Assembly: GCA_934216625.1 (NCBI GenBank)
Contig: CAKQCC010000004.1
Coordinates: forward strand, 1 to 36,942
Direction: 5' to 3'
DNA length: 36,942 bases
Origin: an uncultured Lactobacillaceae bacterium
Lineage (GTDB): Bacteria; Bacillota; Bacilli; Lactobacillales; Lactobacillaceae
This document shows positions 10,453 through 19,898 of this stretch, piece by piece. The translations under genes and the position numbers were made by a program. The notes below the pieces were generated by a model. The model was not told where the DNA came from and ran no database searches. It saw only the letters and a program-made list of their open reading frames with translations. Each line of letters begins with the position of its first letter. Position 1 is the first letter of the stretch.

Positions 10453-10800
10453 ATGGCTGCACAAGTAACATCAGCAAAAGCTACCGCTAGAACTGTTCGA
10501 ATTGCTGCCCGAAAAGTTCGCCTTGTCATCGATTTGATCAGAGGTAAGAACGTAGCTGAAGCATTTTCAATTCTGAAATTTACTCCGAAAAGTGCTTCAC
10601 CGGTTATTGCGAAAGTCCTTAAATCAGCAGTAGCTAACGCAGAAAATAATTTTGACTTAGATCGTGAAGATTTATACGTAAGCAAAGCCATTGCTAACGA
10701 AGGCCCGACTTTAAAACGATTTCGTCCTCGTGCTAAAGGTTCTGCTTCACCAATTAACAAGCGAACTAGTCATATTACAATCGTAGTTTCTGAAAAGTAG
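10453..10800 (+). CDS. rplV: 50S ribosomal protein L22 (uL22)
   Basis: Exit-tunnel protein. It has 115 residues, with the N-terminal domain ([17 protein letters not shown]) and the long hairpin that lines the tunnel ([20 protein letters not shown]). No deletion or duplication is seen in the hairpin tip, the site of macrolide-resistance changes. The next gene's ribosome binding site overlaps its TAG stop. Confidence 0.99.
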   Translation: MAAQVTSAKATARTVRIAARKVRLVIDLIRGKNVAEAFSILKFTPKSASPVIAKVLKSAVANAENNFDLDREDLYVSKAIANEGPTLKRFRPRAKGSASPINKRTSHITIVVSEK

Positions 10801-10811
10801 GAGGTATAAAC

Positions 10812-11495
10812 TTGGGTCAAAAAGTAAATCCAAATGGCTTACGAATGGGCATTACCCGTGATTGGGAAGCAAAATGGTACTCAGATAAAAATTTTGCTAC
10901 TAATCTGATTGAAGATTTAAGAATTCGTAAGTACATTGCAAAAAGACTTGCTGGAGCTTCTGCTTCGAGGGTAGAAATTGAACGAGCCGCAAAACGGGTT
11001 AACATTTCTATTCACACCGCTAAGCCTGGTATGGTAATTGGTAAAGGCGGTTCTGAAGTTGAAAGCCTCAGAAAAGCACTAAATAAACTAACTGGTAAAC
11101 GAGTTCACGTTAACATCATTGAAATTAAGAAACCGGATTTAGACGCTAAATTAGTTGGCGATGATATTGCTAGACAATTAGAAGCTCGAATTGCTTACCG
11201 TCGTGCGATGCGACAGAGTATGCGTCGGGTGTCTCATGCCGGAGCTAAAGGTGTTAAAATTCAGGTTGCTGGTCGATTGAACGGTGCTGATATGTGCAGG
11301 ACCGAAAGTTATTCAAACGGCACGGTTCCGTTACATACTTTACGTGCTGACATTGACTATGCGGACTGCGAAGCTCACACTACTTATGGTTCCATGGGTG
11401 TTAAAGTTTGGATTTATCGTGGTCAGGTTTTGCCTGATAAACCAAGACATCCACAGGATCAGAATAATCGTCAACAAAGTAAAGGAGGGGAATAA
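10812..11495 (+). CDS. rpsC: 30S ribosomal protein S3 (uS3), TTG start
   Basis: Small-subunit protein at the mRNA entry channel with helicase-related function. The start TTG at 10812 gives [20 protein letters not shown], the family N-terminus, behind an AGGAGGT site that overlaps the rplV stop. It has 227 residues, including a KH domain with [16 protein letters not shown]. The C-terminal tail (QQSKGGE) is short. Confidence 0.98.
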   Translation: MGQKVNPNGLRMGITRDWEAKWYSDKNFATNLIEDLRIRKYIAKRLAGASASRVEIERAAKRVNISIHTAKPGMVIGKGGSEVESLRKALNKLTGKRVHVNIIEIKKPDLDAKLVGDDIARQLEARIAYRRAMRQSMRRVSHAGAKGVKIQVAGRLNGADMCRTESYSNGTVPLHTLRADIDYADCEAHTTYGSMGVKVWIYRGQVLPDKPRHPQDQNNRQQSKGGE

Positions 11496-11498
11496 AAC

Positions 11499-11924
11499 AT
11501 GCTAGTACCGAAGCGTGTTAAATATCGTCGTCAGCAACGCGGTAAATTACGTGGCCATTCAAAAGGTGGCAATACCGTTGCTTTTGGTTCTTTTGGTTTG
11601 AGGGCTTTACAATCCAAATGGATTACTAACCGTCAAATTGAAGCTTGCCGAATTGCGATTACCCGTTATTTAAAACGTGATGGGAAAGTTTGGATTAAGA
11701 TTTTCCCTCACAAAAACTATACTCAAAAGGGCGTTGGTGTCCGAATGGGTAGTGGAAAAGGTACCCCAGCTGGCTGGGTTGCCGCTGTTAAACGTGGTAA
11801 AGTAATGTTTGAAGTAGGTAAATGCTCAGATGCTGCTGCTAAACGTGCGTTACAGTTAGCTGCTCAAAAACTGCCGATTCGAACTAAAATCGTTTCACGT
11901 AAGGAAGCAGGTGGCGAACAATGA
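11499..11924 (+). CDS. rplP: 50S ribosomal protein L16 (uL16)
   Basis: Large-subunit protein between the A-site tRNA and the central protuberance. It has 141 residues, [19 protein letters not shown] at the start and [20 protein letters not shown] in the middle. It starts three bases after rpsC and overlaps rpmC by four bases (ATGA), indicating translational coupling. Confidence 0.99.
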   Translation: MLVPKRVKYRRQQRGKLRGHSKGGNTVAFGSFGLRALQSKWITNRQIEACRIAITRYLKRDGKVWIKIFPHKNYTQKGVGVRMGSGKGTPAGWVAAVKRGKVMFEVGKCSDAAAKRALQLAAQKLPIRTKIVSRKEAGGEQ

Positions 11925-12124
11925 AAGCAAAAGACATCAGAAAATTAACTACTTCTCAAATGAAAGCAAAAGAAGCTGATTATAAAAAGGAATTATTTGA
12001 TCTTCGCTTCCAATTAGCTACTGGTCAGTTAGAAAATACGGCAAAATTAAAGCAAGTTCGTCATAACATTGCTCGAATCAAAACCATTTTTCGCCAAAAA
12101 GAATTGGCAAGCGGAAATAAATAA
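11921..12124 (+). CDS. rpmC: 50S ribosomal protein L29 (uL29)
   Basis: Small helical protein at the tunnel exit next to L23. It has 67 residues, with the diagnostic [20 protein letters not shown] and [11 protein letters not shown]. Its start overlaps the rplP stop by four bases (ATGA). It is the expected gene between rplP and rpsQ. Confidence 0.98.
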   Translation: MKAKDIRKLTTSQMKAKEADYKKELFDLRFQLATGQLENTAKLKQVRHNIARIKTIFRQKELASGNK

Positions 12125-12153
12125 TTTAAATTCAAGTAGAAGGAGGGAATCCC

Positions 12154-12420
12154 TTGAGTAACGAACGAAATAAACGTAAGACTTATCGTGGTCGAGTGGT
12201 TTCAACTAAAATGAACAAGACGATTGTTGTTTTGGTTTCAACCTATAAAAATAATCCAGTTTATGGTAAACGGGTTAAGTATTCTAAGAAATACAAAGCT
12301 CACGATGAGAAGAGCGAAGCCCATGTCGGCGATACAGTTGAGATCATGGATACTCGACCTTTATCCAAGACTATTCATACTCGCTTAGTTAAGATTGTTC
12401 ATCGAGCAATTAAACTCTAA
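12154..12420 (+). CDS. rpsQ: 30S ribosomal protein S17 (uS17), TTG start
   Basis: Primary 16S rRNA 5'-domain binder. It has 88 residues, starting at TTG 12154 behind [29 protein letters not shown], then NKTIVVLV and a C-terminal [18 protein letters not shown]. It ends the S10-type block; rplN of the spc block follows after 39 bases, with no promoter or terminator between. Confidence 0.98.
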   Translation: MSNERNKRKTYRGRVVSTKMNKTIVVLVSTYKNNPVYGKRVKYSKKYKAHDEKSEAHVGDTVEIMDTRPLSKTIHTRLVKIVHRAIKL

Positions 12421-12459
12421 TTAAATTTTAGTAATTAAGATGAAGGGAGGATTCGTTCC

Positions 12460-12828
12460 ATGATTCAACAAGAAAGTCGATTAAACGTCGCTGATAATTC
12501 GGGTGCTAGAAAATTATTAGTAATTAAAGCTTTAGGTGGTTCAAGCCGTCGCTATGCTAGAATCGGTGACGTGGTAGTTGCTACTGTTAAAGAAGCAACA
12601 CCAGGCGGTGTTGTCAAAAAGGGTCAAGTCGTTAAGGCTGTGATCGTTAGAACCAAGCGTTCAATTCGCCGGAAAGATGGCAGTTATATTCGTTTTGATG
12701 AAAACGCCGCAGTGATTATTAATAAAGATAAGAGTCCAATGGGAACCCGGATTTTTGGACCAGTTGCTCGTGAATTACGTACTCATAAATTCATGAAGAT
12801 TATTTCATTAGCCCCAGAAGTATTGTAA
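12460..12828 (+). CDS. rplN: 50S ribosomal protein L14 (uL14)
   Basis: Large-subunit protein at the subunit interface (bridges B5/B8) and docking site of the silencing factor RsfS. It has 122 residues, the exact family length, [20 protein letters not shown] at the start and [20 protein letters not shown] at the end. GAAGGGAGG precedes the ATG. Confidence 0.99.
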   Translation: MIQQESRLNVADNSGARKLLVIKALGGSSRRYARIGDVVVATVKEATPGGVVKKGQVVKAVIVRTKRSIRRKDGSYIRFDENAAVIINKDKSPMGTRIFGPVARELRTHKFMKIISLAPEVL

Positions 12829-12862
12829 TTATACTTTGGTTCCGGTTAAGGAGGTGCTGTCA

Positions 12863-13171
12863 ATGTTCGTTAAAACTGGTGATAAGGTTCACGTAATTAG
12901 CGGTAAAGATAAGGGCAAAGAAGGCACTGTTTTACAGGTCTTGGCTGCTCAAAATCGAGTAATCGTTAAGGGAATCAACATTGTTAAAAAAGCTCAAAAG
13001 GCTTCACATTCCAACCCACAAGGTGGAATTAAGTCAGTTGAAGCACCGATTGATGCTTCAAACGTAATGGTGATTGATCCAACCACTAAGAAGCCAACTC
13101 GAATTGGCTATAAATTCGAAAATGGTAAAAAAATTCGAATTTCTAAAAAGACCCAGAAACCGATTAAATAA
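12863..13171 (+). CDS. rplX: 50S ribosomal protein L24 (uL24)
   Basis: Assembly initiator of the large subunit. It has a KOW motif ([18 protein letters not shown]) near the N-terminus and a total of 102 residues. The frame is open further upstream to a TTG at 12836, but the AAGGAGGT site at 12848-12855 sits correctly for the ATG at 12863, which also matches the family N-terminus, so the shorter start is chosen. Confidence 0.98.
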   Translation: MFVKTGDKVHVISGKDKGKEGTVLQVLAAQNRVIVKGINIVKKAQKASHSNPQGGIKSVEAPIDASNVMVIDPTTKKPTRIGYKFENGKKIRISKKTQKPIK

Positions 13172-13199
13172 TTTTTAAGCGAAAGGAGGTATTCATTTC

Positions 13200-13745
13200 A
13201 TGCCAAGTCGTTTACAAGTTCAATATAAAAAGAATGTTCAACCGTCTTTAGTTAAGAAATTTAAGTATAAATCGGTAATGCAAGCTCCTAAATTATATAA
13301 GATCGTTCTTAATATGGGAGTTGGCGATGCCGTTAGTAATGCCAAGAATTTGGATGAAGCGGTTAACGAATTAGCTTTAATTGCTGGTCAAAAACCGTTA
13401 GTAACTAGAGCTAAGAAATCAATCGCCGGTTTCCGGTTACGAAAGGGAATGGCAATTGGTGCCAAAGTAACTTTGCGTGGCCGTCGAATGTATGAATTCT
13501 TAGATAAGTTGATTAACGTTTCCTTGCCGCGGGTTCGTGATTTTCACGGTGTTAACCCGAAGTCATTTGATGGTCGTGGTAATTATACGTTAGGCATTCG
13601 TGAACAATTGATTTTCCCAGAAATTAATTACAATAACGTTAACCACGTTCGTGGATTAGACATTGTAATTGTTACCACTGCTAATACTGATGAGGAAGGT
13701 AAAGCCTTGTTAGATCAATTTGGAATGCCATTCGCTAAGCATTAA
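13200..13745 (+). CDS. rplE: 50S ribosomal protein L5 (uL5)
   Basis: Central-protuberance protein that binds 5S rRNA and contacts S13. It has 181 residues; [34 protein letters not shown] and the C-terminal half [15 protein letters not shown] are diagnostic. AAAGGAGGT precedes the ATG. Confidence 0.99.
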   Translation: MPSRLQVQYKKNVQPSLVKKFKYKSVMQAPKLYKIVLNMGVGDAVSNAKNLDEAVNELALIAGQKPLVTRAKKSIAGFRLRKGMAIGAKVTLRGRRMYEFLDKLINVSLPRVRDFHGVNPKSFDGRGNYTLGIREQLIFPEINYNNVNHVRGLDIVIVTTANTDEEGKALLDQFGMPFAKH

Positions 13746-13768
13746 TTTTTAATCAAGGAGGTTTTATT

Positions 13769-13954
13769 TTGGCTAGAAAAGCTTTGATTGAAAAATGCAA
13801 ACGTCCTGCTAAATTTTCAACACGAAATTATACTCGCTGTGCTCGCTGCGGTCGACCGCGTTCCGTTTACCGTAAGTTTCATTTATGCAGGATTTGCTTA
13901 CGTCAGCTTGCTCATAAGGGCCAAATCCCTGGCATGAAGAAAGCTAGCTGGTAG
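13769..13954 (+). CDS. rpsN: 30S ribosomal protein S14, zinc-binding short form (uS14 type Z), TTG start
   Basis: Small-subunit head protein. It has 61 residues with two CxxC pairs (CARC and CRIC) that form a zinc ribbon, making this the C+ form; a longer zinc-free paralogue may exist elsewhere and be induced by zinc limitation in other Firmicutes. It starts at TTG 13769 after AAGGAGG, giving [16 protein letters not shown]. It is in its normal place between rplE and rpsH. Confidence 0.98.
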   Translation: MARKALIEKCKRPAKFSTRNYTRCARCGRPRSVYRKFHLCRICLRQLAHKGQIPGMKKASW

Positions 13955-13986
13955 ATTTTTAAATTAATAAGGAGGCTTTACGTCGT

Positions 13987-14379
13987 ATGACTGATCCAAT
14001 CGCGGACTTCTTAACCCGAATTCGGAATGCCAATATGGCAAAACACCGTTCGGTTGAAGTTCCGGCTTCAAAAATCAAGCGTTCGATTGCGGAAATTTTA
14101 AAACGCGAAGGTTTTATCCGTGATTACGAATACATTGATGATAATAAACAGGGAATTTTAAAGCTATATTTAAAGTACGGAAAGCATAATGAACGGGTCA
14201 TCGCCGGTTTAAAACGGATTTCTAAACCTGGTTTACGTTCTTATGTTAAATCTGCTGATGTTCCTAAAGTTTTAAACGGTTTAGGAATTGCAATTATTTC
14301 AACTTCTGAAGGTGTAATTACTGATAAGGAAGCTCGAGCTAAAAAGATCGGCGGAGAAGTACTGGCTTACGTTTGGTAA
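13987..14379 (+). CDS. rpsH: 30S ribosomal protein S8 (uS8)
   Basis: Central-domain binder of 16S rRNA and, in E. coli, the repressor of the spc operon at the rplE start. It has 130 residues, [20 protein letters not shown] at the start and [18 protein letters not shown] near the end. AAGGAGG precedes the ATG. Confidence 0.99.
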   Translation: MTDPIADFLTRIRNANMAKHRSVEVPASKIKRSIAEILKREGFIRDYEYIDDNKQGILKLYLKYGKHNERVIAGLKRISKPGLRSYVKSADVPKVLNGLGIAIISTSEGVITDKEARAKKIGGEVLAYVW

Positions 14380-14406
14380 AAAATATTTGGAATCAAGGTG
14401 TAATAT

Positions 14407-14946
14407 ATGAGTCGTATTGGTTACAGAAAACTAACTTTGCCCGATGGTGTTTCGGTAAAGCGGACTGGTGATAACGTGACCGTTAAGGGTCAGAAAGGAA
14501 CCTTAACCCGCGCTTTTTCCCCAGTGATTTTAATAAATATTAAGAATAACGTAGTAACTTTTAAGCCAAAGGGCAAGTATGACTACAAAACTCGTGCTTT
14601 ACACGGTACGATGAACGCTAACCTCAAGAACATGATCTTGGGTGTAACTAAAGGCTTTTCGAAGACTTTAAAGTTAGTCGGAGTTGGATATCGTGCTAAG
14701 ATGCAGGGCAAAACTTTGGTCTTGAATGTTGGTTATTCTAACCCAGTTAAGATTAAAGTTGATCCTAACTTAACGGTTAAGGTTCCTAAATCTGATACAA
14801 TTCAGATTAGCGGAATTAATAAACAGTTGGTTGGTGATTTTGCCGCTGGAGTTCGAGATGTTCGCTCGCCTGAACCATACAAAGGTAAAGGAATTCGTTA
14901 TCAGGGTGAACACATTCTTCGTAAGGAAGGTAAAACTGGTAAGTAA
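14407..14946 (+). CDS. rplF: 50S ribosomal protein L6 (uL6)
   Basis: Large-subunit protein near the sarcin-ricin loop and factor-binding site. It has 179 residues, MSRIGYRKLTLPDGVSVK at the start and the C-terminal signature RSPEPYKGKGIRYQGEHILR. The ribosome binding site is unusually weak for this cluster (AAGGTG at 14395-14400), with the ATG 27 bases after the rpsH stop; translation may depend partly on coupling with rpsH. Confidence 0.99.
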   Translation: MSRIGYRKLTLPDGVSVKRTGDNVTVKGQKGTLTRAFSPVILINIKNNVVTFKPKGKYDYKTRALHGTMNANLKNMILGVTKGFSKTLKLVGVGYRAKMQGKTLVLNVGYSNPVKIKVDPNLTVKVPKSDTIQISGINKQLVGDFAAGVRDVRSPEPYKGKGIRYQGEHILRKEGKTGK

Positions 14947-14997
14947 TTTTAATTATTTACTGGTTTTCGAATTTTGGTTTATAAGAGGTGAACTGAA

Positions 14998-15354
14998 TTG
15001 ATTTCAAAGGTAAACCGCAATAAGAATCGTGAACGTCGTCATGCTCGAGTTCGTAAACACGTATTTGGTACCGCAAATCGGCCTCGTTTAGATGTTTATC
15101 GCTCTAATAAGAATATCTATGCTCAAATTATTGATGACGTTAAGGGTCACACTTTAGCTAGTGCTTCTACATTGGATAAGAACATTAACGGAACCACTAA
15201 AACTGATCAGGCTAAAAGTGTCGGCAAGTTAATTGCTCAACGAGCTAGTAAAAAGAATATTAAACAGGTTGTGTTTGATCGAGGTGGCTATTTATACCAC
15301 GGTCGAGTTCAAGCATTAGCTGATGCAGCTCGTCAGGGTGGTTTAGAATTCTAA
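14998..15354 (+). CDS. rplR: 50S ribosomal protein L18 (uL18), TTG start
   Basis: 5S rRNA-binding protein of the central protuberance. It has 118 residues from TTG at 14998: [20 protein letters not shown], then [18 protein letters not shown] and the C-terminal [27 protein letters not shown] precedes the start. Confidence 0.98.
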   Translation: MISKVNRNKNRERRHARVRKHVFGTANRPRLDVYRSNKNIYAQIIDDVKGHTLASASTLDKNINGTTKTDQAKSVGKLIAQRASKKNIKQVVFDRGGYLYHGRVQALADAARQGGLEF

Positions 15355-15377
15355 AGTAAAGGAGGAATCATTCGCTT

Positions 15378-15881
15378 ATGACAAAGTACGCTAATCCGGA
15401 CAAATTAAAATTAGAAGACAATGTAGTTTCGATCAACCGAATTACTAAAGTTGTTAAAGGTGGTCGTCGGCTTCGTTTTTCAGCTCTAGTTGTAGTTGGT
15501 GATCGAAATGGTCACGTTGGCTTCGGAATTGGTAAAGCTCAAGAAGTCCCGGCCGCAATTGATAAGGGTTCTGACAAGGCTAAAAAACATATTTATACAA
15601 TTCCGTTAGTTAACACTACGATTCCGCATCGAGTTCTTGGAACTTACGGTGGTGGTAAAATCCTGTTAAAGCCTGCTGAAGAAGGTTCTGGTGTTACTGC
15701 CGGTGGTGCTGTCCGTGCCGTTATGGAGTTAGCTGGAATTAAAGATATTACCAGTAAACGATTAGGCTCTAATAACCCAATTAATGTGATCAGAGCAACT
15801 TTTGAAGGCTTAACTTCATTAAAAGATGCTAAACAGGTGGCTGCTTTACGCGGCGTTTCTGTTAAGCATTTAGAAGAGTAA
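15378..15881 (+). CDS. rpsE: 30S ribosomal protein S5 (uS5)
   Basis: Small-subunit body protein with roles in decoding accuracy and mRNA helicase activity. It has 167 residues. The N-terminal double-stranded RNA-binding fold carries VNRITKV-like [20 protein letters not shown] and [17 protein letters not shown]. The spectinomycin-linked loop (VKGGRR) shows no deletion. AAAGGAGG precedes the ATG. Confidence 0.99.
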   Translation: MTKYANPDKLKLEDNVVSINRITKVVKGGRRLRFSALVVVGDRNGHVGFGIGKAQEVPAAIDKGSDKAKKHIYTIPLVNTTIPHRVLGTYGGGKILLKPAEEGSGVTAGGAVRAVMELAGIKDITSKRLGSNNPINVIRATFEGLTSLKDAKQVAALRGVSVKHLEE

Positions 15882-15895
15882 GGGAGGCTTTTTAG

Positions 15896-16078
15896 ATGGC
15901 TAAATTAAAGATTACTTTAATTCATAGTGCTACTCATCGGCTTCCTAAACAGCGCAAAATTGTTAAATCGCTTGGTTTAAACCGGATTAATAGCACTAAG
16001 ACAATTAGTGATAATCCAGCAGTTCGTGGAGCATTGATTCACATTGCTCACTTAGTAGAAGTTAAACAAGTTAAGTAA
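15896..16078 (+). CDS. rpmD: 50S ribosomal protein L30 (uL30)
   Basis: Small large-subunit protein of 60 residues, [20 protein letters not shown] then [20 protein letters not shown], typical of the bacterial short form. It lies between rpsE and rplO, as in all Firmicutes spc operons, with a GGGAGG site. Confidence 0.98.
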   Translation: MAKLKITLIHSATHRLPKQRKIVKSLGLNRINSTKTISDNPAVRGALIHIAHLVEVKQVK

Positions 16079-16095
16079 ATTGGGAGGTGGACTTA

Positions 16096-16530
16096 ATGAA
16101 ATTAAATGAATTAAAGGCTGCAATCGGTTCTCGTTCTAATCGAACCCGAAAAGGACGTGGCCGTTCTAGTAAAGGTAAAACCGCTGGTCGTGGTCAAAAG
16201 GGCCAAGGCGCTCGTGGTAACAAGACTAGAATTGGTTTTGAAGGTGGCCAAATGCCATTATACCGCCGGATGCCTAAGCGCGGTTTTACTAACATCAATC
16301 GGAAAGAGTACGCAATCGTTAATCTTTCGACTTTGAATCAGTTTAAAGATGGTACCGAAGTCACCCCAGAATTATTAAAACAAAAGGGAATTGTTAAGAA
16401 CTTTAAGAATGGTCTTAAAATCCTTGGCGATGGTAAACTTTCTAAGAAGTTAACGGTTAAAGCTAATCGATTTTCTAAATCTGCTCAATCTGCAATTAAA
16501 AACGCTGGCGGTAAAACTGAGGTGATTTAA
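16096..16530 (+). CDS. rplO: 50S ribosomal protein L15 (uL15)
   Basis: Late-assembly large-subunit protein. It has 144 residues starting at ATG 16096 ([20 protein letters not shown]). An in-frame GTG nine bases upstream lies within the GGGAGGTG ribosome binding site and cannot be the start. [20 protein letters not shown] and [13 protein letters not shown] are diagnostic. Its TAA shares one base with the ATG of secY. Confidence 0.98.
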   Translation: MKLNELKAAIGSRSNRTRKGRGRSSKGKTAGRGQKGQGARGNKTRIGFEGGQMPLYRRMPKRGFTNINRKEYAIVNLSTLNQFKDGTEVTPELLKQKGIVKNFKNGLKILGDGKLSKKLTVKANRFSKSAQSAIKNAGGKTEVI

Positions 16531-17846
16531 TGCTATCTACCTTAAAAAACGCTTTCAAGGTAAAAAACATTCGGAGCAAGATCCTTTTTACCTTAATGAT
16601 TCTAGTTATCTATCGAATTGGTGCGTATATAACAGTTCCTGGCATTAACGCTAGAGCTTTGCAAAGCGTTTCGTCTTCTGGATTAGTTAGCATGTTAAAC
16701 ATCTTTAGTGGTGGTGGATTAACTAATTATTCACTGTTCGCAATGGGTGTTTCACCTTACATTACTGCTCAAATTGTGATCCAATTGCTTCAGATGGACA
16801 TCGTTCCGCGGTTTGTGGAATGGAGTAAACAAGGAGAAGTTGGTCGTCGAAAGTTAAATCAGGTTACCAGATGGTTAACGATTCTGCTGGCGTTTTTTCA
16901 ATCAGTTGGCATTACCGCTGGTTTTAACACGTTAAGTAGTTTACATTTGGTTCAAAATCCCAGTATTGCTACGTACGTCAGTATTGGTTTGATTTTGACC
17001 GGTGGATCAATGTTAACGACCTGGATGGGTGACATGATCACCGATAAAGGAATTGGTCAAGGCATCTCAATGATTATTTTTGCCGGAATTATTGCTGAAA
17101 CTCCGGTTGGAGTTCAACAACTATGGCAAGAATACATCGTTGGTGAATCTGGTGCTGATTTATTTAAAGCCGGATTATTCGTCTTGGCTTTAATCTTGAT
17201 CGTTTTAGTAATTGTGACCTTTGTAACCTGGGTTCAGCAAGCTGAACGGCGAATCCCGATTCAGTACACTCGTCGAGCAACCGGAGCTGGAAAAAATAGT
17301 TATCTTCCTTTGAAAGTTAACGTTTCTGGTGTGATTCCGGTAATTTTCGCGAGTTCGTTTATTTCAACTCCGCAGACGATTTTGATGTTCTTCCAAAGTA
17401 GTCATTCTGGTGATAGTTGGTATCAGATCATGTCAAAAGTCTTTAACATGCAGACTACCGACGGAGCAATTCTTTACACGTTATTAATTATTTTGTTTAC
17501 GTTCTTCTATGCTTTTGTTCAGGTTAATCCTGAAAAATTGTCAAAGAATTTGCAAAAGCAAGGAAGTTATATCCCTGATGTTTGGCCAGGTCATGAAACT
17601 CAGGATTATGTTTCTAACTTATTGATGCGTCTAAGTACGGTTGGTTCGCTTTTCTTAGGTGTAGTTGCGTTAATTCCTTTAATTGCGCAAAACATCTGGC
17701 GTTTGAATGAATCGATTGGCTTAGGTGGAACCAGTTTGTTAATTGTTGTTGGGGTTGCGATCGACACGATTCGACAAGTTCGTGGCCTAATGATGAAACG
17801 TGAATATATTGGGTTCATTAGAACCCCCCGTCCGGATAATTTATAA
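16530..17846 (+). CDS. secY: Preprotein translocase channel subunit SecY
   Basis: Membrane channel of the Sec system, with SecE and SecG (not in this window), through which exported and membrane proteins pass. It has 438 residues with the ten hydrophobic segments expected. MILVIYRIGAYITVPGIN marks TM1, FSGGGLTNYSLFAMGVSPYI the plug/TM2 region, and the cytoplasmic loop AERRIPIQY precedes TM7. The start overlaps rplO by one base, so it is coupled to L15, the normal spc arrangement. There is no sign of an accessory SecY2. Confidence 0.99.
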   Translation: MLSTLKNAFKVKNIRSKILFTLMILVIYRIGAYITVPGINARALQSVSSSGLVSMLNIFSGGGLTNYSLFAMGVSPYITAQIVIQLLQMDIVPRFVEWSKQGEVGRRKLNQVTRWLTILLAFFQSVGITAGFNTLSSLHLVQNPSIATYVSIGLILTGGSMLTTWMGDMITDKGIGQGISMIIFAGIIAETPVGVQQLWQEYIVGESGADLFKAGLFVLALILIVLVIVTFVTWVQQAERRIPIQYTRRATGAGKNSYLPLKVNVSGVIPVIFASSFISTPQTILMFFQSSHSGDSWYQIMSKVFNMQTTDGAILYTLLIILFTFFYAFVQVNPEKLSKNLQKQGSYIPDVWPGHETQDYVSNLLMRLSTVGSLFLGVVALIPLIAQNIWRLNESIGLGGTSLLIVVGVAIDTIRQVRGLMMKREYIGFIRTPRPDNL

Positions 17847-17873
17847 ATTTGAGGATTAGGAGGAAAACTGAAA

Positions 17874-18551
17874 ATGTCAATGAATTTAATTTTCATGGGG
17901 TTACCAGGTGCCGGAAAAGGTACCCAATCTCCATTTATTGTTAAGAAATATGGAATTCCCCATATTTCGACTGGTGACATTTTTCGTGAGGCCATGAATA
18001 ATAAAACGGCAATGGGACTAAAAGCCAAAAAATATATTGACAAAGGAAATTTAGTTCCAGATGATGTTACTTGTGGAATCGTAAAAGATCGCCTGAGTCG
18101 AAATGATGTTAAAAAAGGCTACATTTTAGACGGGTTCCCAAGAACAGTTAACCAAGCCAAGAGTTTGGAAAACATGACTGCTGACATGAAACGACCGTTG
18201 AGTGCAGTAATTTATATTAAAGTTGATTTACCGTTATTGATCAAACGGTTATCAGGTCGGTTTATGTGTAAGAAGTGTGGAGCAACTTACAATAAACTTT
18301 TCCGAATGCCTAAAGTTGCTAATACTTGTGACCGGTGTGGTGGTCATGAATTCTTCCAGCGAAGTGACGATCAACCGAAAACGGTTAAGAATCGCTTACG
18401 AGTTGGTAAGAAAACCATGAAACCACTGCTTGATTTTTATCGGCAGCGTCATTTGTTGCATATTGTTGATGGTCATCCGGACATTGATCAAACCAAAAAT
18501 ATGTATGATGTTAACCGGGAGATTCAAAAAGTTTTGAATCAGCTTGATTAA
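17874..18551 (+). CDS. adk: Adenylate kinase
   Basis: Makes two ADP from ATP and AMP, balancing adenylate pools. P-loop [10 protein letters not shown] at the N-terminus, AMP-binding [12 protein letters not shown], and DGFPRT are present. The LID domain has four cysteines (CKKC and CDRC) for a structural zinc, as in Gram-positive enzymes. At 225 residues it is a few longer than the usual 212-218, mainly at the C-terminus. ATG 17874 (MSMNLIFMG) follows a TAGGAGG site; the second ATG six bases on is a possible alternative. Confidence 0.98.
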   Translation: MSMNLIFMGLPGAGKGTQSPFIVKKYGIPHISTGDIFREAMNNKTAMGLKAKKYIDKGNLVPDDVTCGIVKDRLSRNDVKKGYILDGFPRTVNQAKSLENMTADMKRPLSAVIYIKVDLPLLIKRLSGRFMCKKCGATYNKLFRMPKVANTCDRCGGHEFFQRSDDQPKTVKNRLRVGKKTMKPLLDFYRQRHLLHIVDGHPDIDQTKNMYDVNREIQKVLNQLD

Positions 18552-18558
18552 TGAATAA

Positions 18559-18587
18559 TTGCTGCTAATTTAAGGCTATGCTACACT
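18559..18587 (+). promoter_or_regulatory. Internal promoter before infA
   Basis: TTGCTG (18559-18564), 17 bases, then TACACT (18582-18587) with TG one base upstream (extended -10). It sits in the adk-infA gap and would give infA, rpmJ, rpsM, rpsK, rpoA and rplQ a supply of transcript independent of the S10 promoter. Predicted start is near 18594, leaving a leader of about 30 nt. Confidence 0.65.
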
Positions 18588-18609
18588 GTTACCGATGGTA
18601 TAGTTGCTC

Positions 18610-18626
18610 AAGGAGGTACTCCTTTG
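18610..18626 (+). promoter_or_regulatory. Hairpin that buries the infA ribosome binding site
   Basis: AAGGAG (18610-18615) can pair perfectly with CTCCTT (18619-18624) around a three-base GTA loop. The 5' arm is the Shine-Dalgarno sequence and the 3' arm runs into the first base of the TTG start (18624-18626). Translation of IF1 would need this local stem to open. Confidence 0.55.
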
Positions 18627-18842
18627 TCTAATAAAAACGTGATTAAAGTTCAGGGTAAAGTTACCGAAACTTTGCCTAACGCGATGTTTCATGTTCAGTT
18701 AAAAAATGGCCACACGATTTTAGCTTTTATTTCAGGTCGGATTAGGATGCACTACATCAGAATTTTACCTGGTGACCGGGTCACAATTGAAATGTCCCCA
18801 TACGATCTGACTAAAGGTAGAATTACTTATCGTTTCAAGTAA
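18624..18842 (+). CDS. infA: Translation initiation factor IF-1, TTG start
   Basis: Binds the 30S A site during initiation. It has 72 residues forming one S1/OB fold; [20 protein letters not shown], then [20 protein letters not shown] and [14 protein letters not shown] are diagnostic. The TTG at 18624 after AAGGAGG gives [13 protein letters not shown], with no better start. It has its own promoter and a ribosome binding site in a small hairpin. Confidence 0.97.
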   Translation: MSNKNVIKVQGKVTETLPNAMFHVQLKNGHTILAFISGRIRMHYIRILPGDRVTIEMSPYDLTKGRITYRFK

Positions 18843-18865
18843 TTATATATTTAGGAGGTATAGTT

Positions 18866-18985
18866 ATGAAAGTCCGTCCATCCGTTAAAAGATTATGTGA
18901 ACATTGTAAGATTGTTCACCGGCGGGGCCATGTAATGGTGATTTGCTCTGCTAATCCAAAGCATAAACAACGTCAAGGCAAGTAA
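18866..18985 (+). CDS. rpmJ: 50S ribosomal protein L36 (bL36), zinc form
   Basis: A 39-codon gene. Translation gives [20 protein letters not shown] followed by [19 protein letters not shown]. The zinc ligands C11, C14, C27 and H33 have the family spacing (C-x2-C-x12-C-x5-H). AGGAGGT lies six bases before the ATG. Its place between infA and rpsM is the universal one in Firmicutes. The protein is slightly longer than the usual 37-38 residues. Confidence 0.97.
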   Translation: MKVRPSVKRLCEHCKIVHRRGHVMVICSANPKHKQRQGK

Positions 18986-19011
18986 TAAATTAATTTAAGG
19001 AGGTGTAAGTT

Positions 19012-19365
19012 ATGGCTCGTATTTCTGGAGTTGACTTACCAAATGATAAGCATATTTTGATCGGCTTAACCGCCATTTATGGAATTGGCCGGAGCCGTTC
19101 TAAGAAAATTCTTGAGAAAGCAAACGTTCCTGCTAACGTTCGGGTAAAAGATTTAACTCCTGATCAAGAAGATCACATTCGTGATGCAGTTGATAATTAT
19201 ACTGTTGAAGGTGACCTCAGGAGAGAAGTTCGGACTAACATTAAACGGTTAGAAGAAATGGATTGCTATCGCGGAATGCGTCATCGTCAGGGCTTACCTG
19301 TTCGGGGTCAGCATGACAAGAATAATGCTCGAACTCGAAAAGGTAAGAAAAAGGCGAAGAATTAA
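19012..19365 (+). CDS. rpsM: 30S ribosomal protein S13 (uS13)
   Basis: Head protein contacting P-site tRNA and L5 (bridge B1). It has 117 residues (usual about 121), [20 protein letters not shown] at the start, [20 protein letters not shown] and a basic tail GKKKAKN. AAGGAGGTG precedes the ATG. It opens the alpha block (rpsM-rpsK-rpoA-rplQ). Confidence 0.99.
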   Translation: MARISGVDLPNDKHILIGLTAIYGIGRSRSKKILEKANVPANVRVKDLTPDQEDHIRDAVDNYTVEGDLRREVRTNIKRLEEMDCYRGMRHRQGLPVRGQHDKNNARTRKGKKKAKN

Positions 19366-19387
19366 AATAGAAGGAGGTTGAAATTTT

Positions 19388-19774
19388 ATGGCAAATAAAC
19401 GTAATCGTAAACGTAGATCAAGAAAAAATGTTGAAACTGGGGTTGCTCATATTCACTCCACTTTTAACAATACTTTAGTCATGATTACTGATGTTCAAGG
19501 AAACGCAATTTCTTGGTCATCAGCAGGTGCTTTAGGCTTCCATGGCAGTCGAAAATCAACACCGTTTGCTGCTCAGATGGCAGCCGAAGCGGCCGCTAAA
19601 GACGCAATGGAACACGGCATGAAGAGTGTTGAAGTTGCTGTTAAAGGACCTGGTTCCGGTCGTGAATCAGCAATTCGTGCACTTCAGTCAACTGGATTAC
19701 AAGTTGCGTCCATTCGTGATGTAACTCCAGTTCCTCATAATGGATCTCGTCCTCCAAAACGTCGTCGAGTTTAA
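19388..19774 (+). CDS. rpsK: 30S ribosomal protein S11 (uS11)
   Basis: Platform protein at the mRNA exit channel. It has 128 residues: [20 protein letters not shown], then [20 protein letters not shown] and the C-terminal [27 protein letters not shown] precedes the ATG. A folded gap of 124 bases separates it from rpoA. Confidence 0.99.
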   Translation: MANKRNRKRRSRKNVETGVAHIHSTFNNTLVMITDVQGNAISWSSAGALGFHGSRKSTPFAAQMAAEAAAKDAMEHGMKSVEVAVKGPGSGRESAIRALQSTGLQVASIRDVTPVPHNGSRPPKRRRV

Positions 19775-19777
19775 TTT

Positions 19778-19859
19778 AAGTTTTCATTTTGATTGAACTA
19801 GCCAATTTTTTCGTAAATTTGAATCATTAATTTATGTGATTCATTAAAAATGTAAACTT
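19778..19859 (+). promoter_or_regulatory. Folded intercistronic region before rpoA
   Basis: Two nested stems can form in the rpsK-rpoA gap. The outer pairs 19778-19789 (AAGTTTTCATTT) with 19848-19859 (AAATGTAAACTT), 11 of 12 bases with one T-T mismatch. The inner pairs TGAATCA (19820-19826) with TGATTCA (19837-19843). There is no T run, so it is not an obvious terminator. No good promoter was found. Its role is unknown to me. Confidence 0.4.
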
Positions 19860-19898
19860 TGATTAGCTCGGTGCGTTTTGAAAGGGGCAAAAATAATA

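Noticed and set aside
12836..12862. Longer rplX frame from a TTG
   Set aside because: The AAGGAGGT site at 12848-12855 lies after this TTG and fits the ATG at 12863, which also gives the family N-terminus.
19878..19898. Longer rpoA frame from a TTG
   Set aside because: The AAAGGGG site lies downstream of this TTG and upstream of ATG 19899, whose product begins with the expected MIEFEKP.
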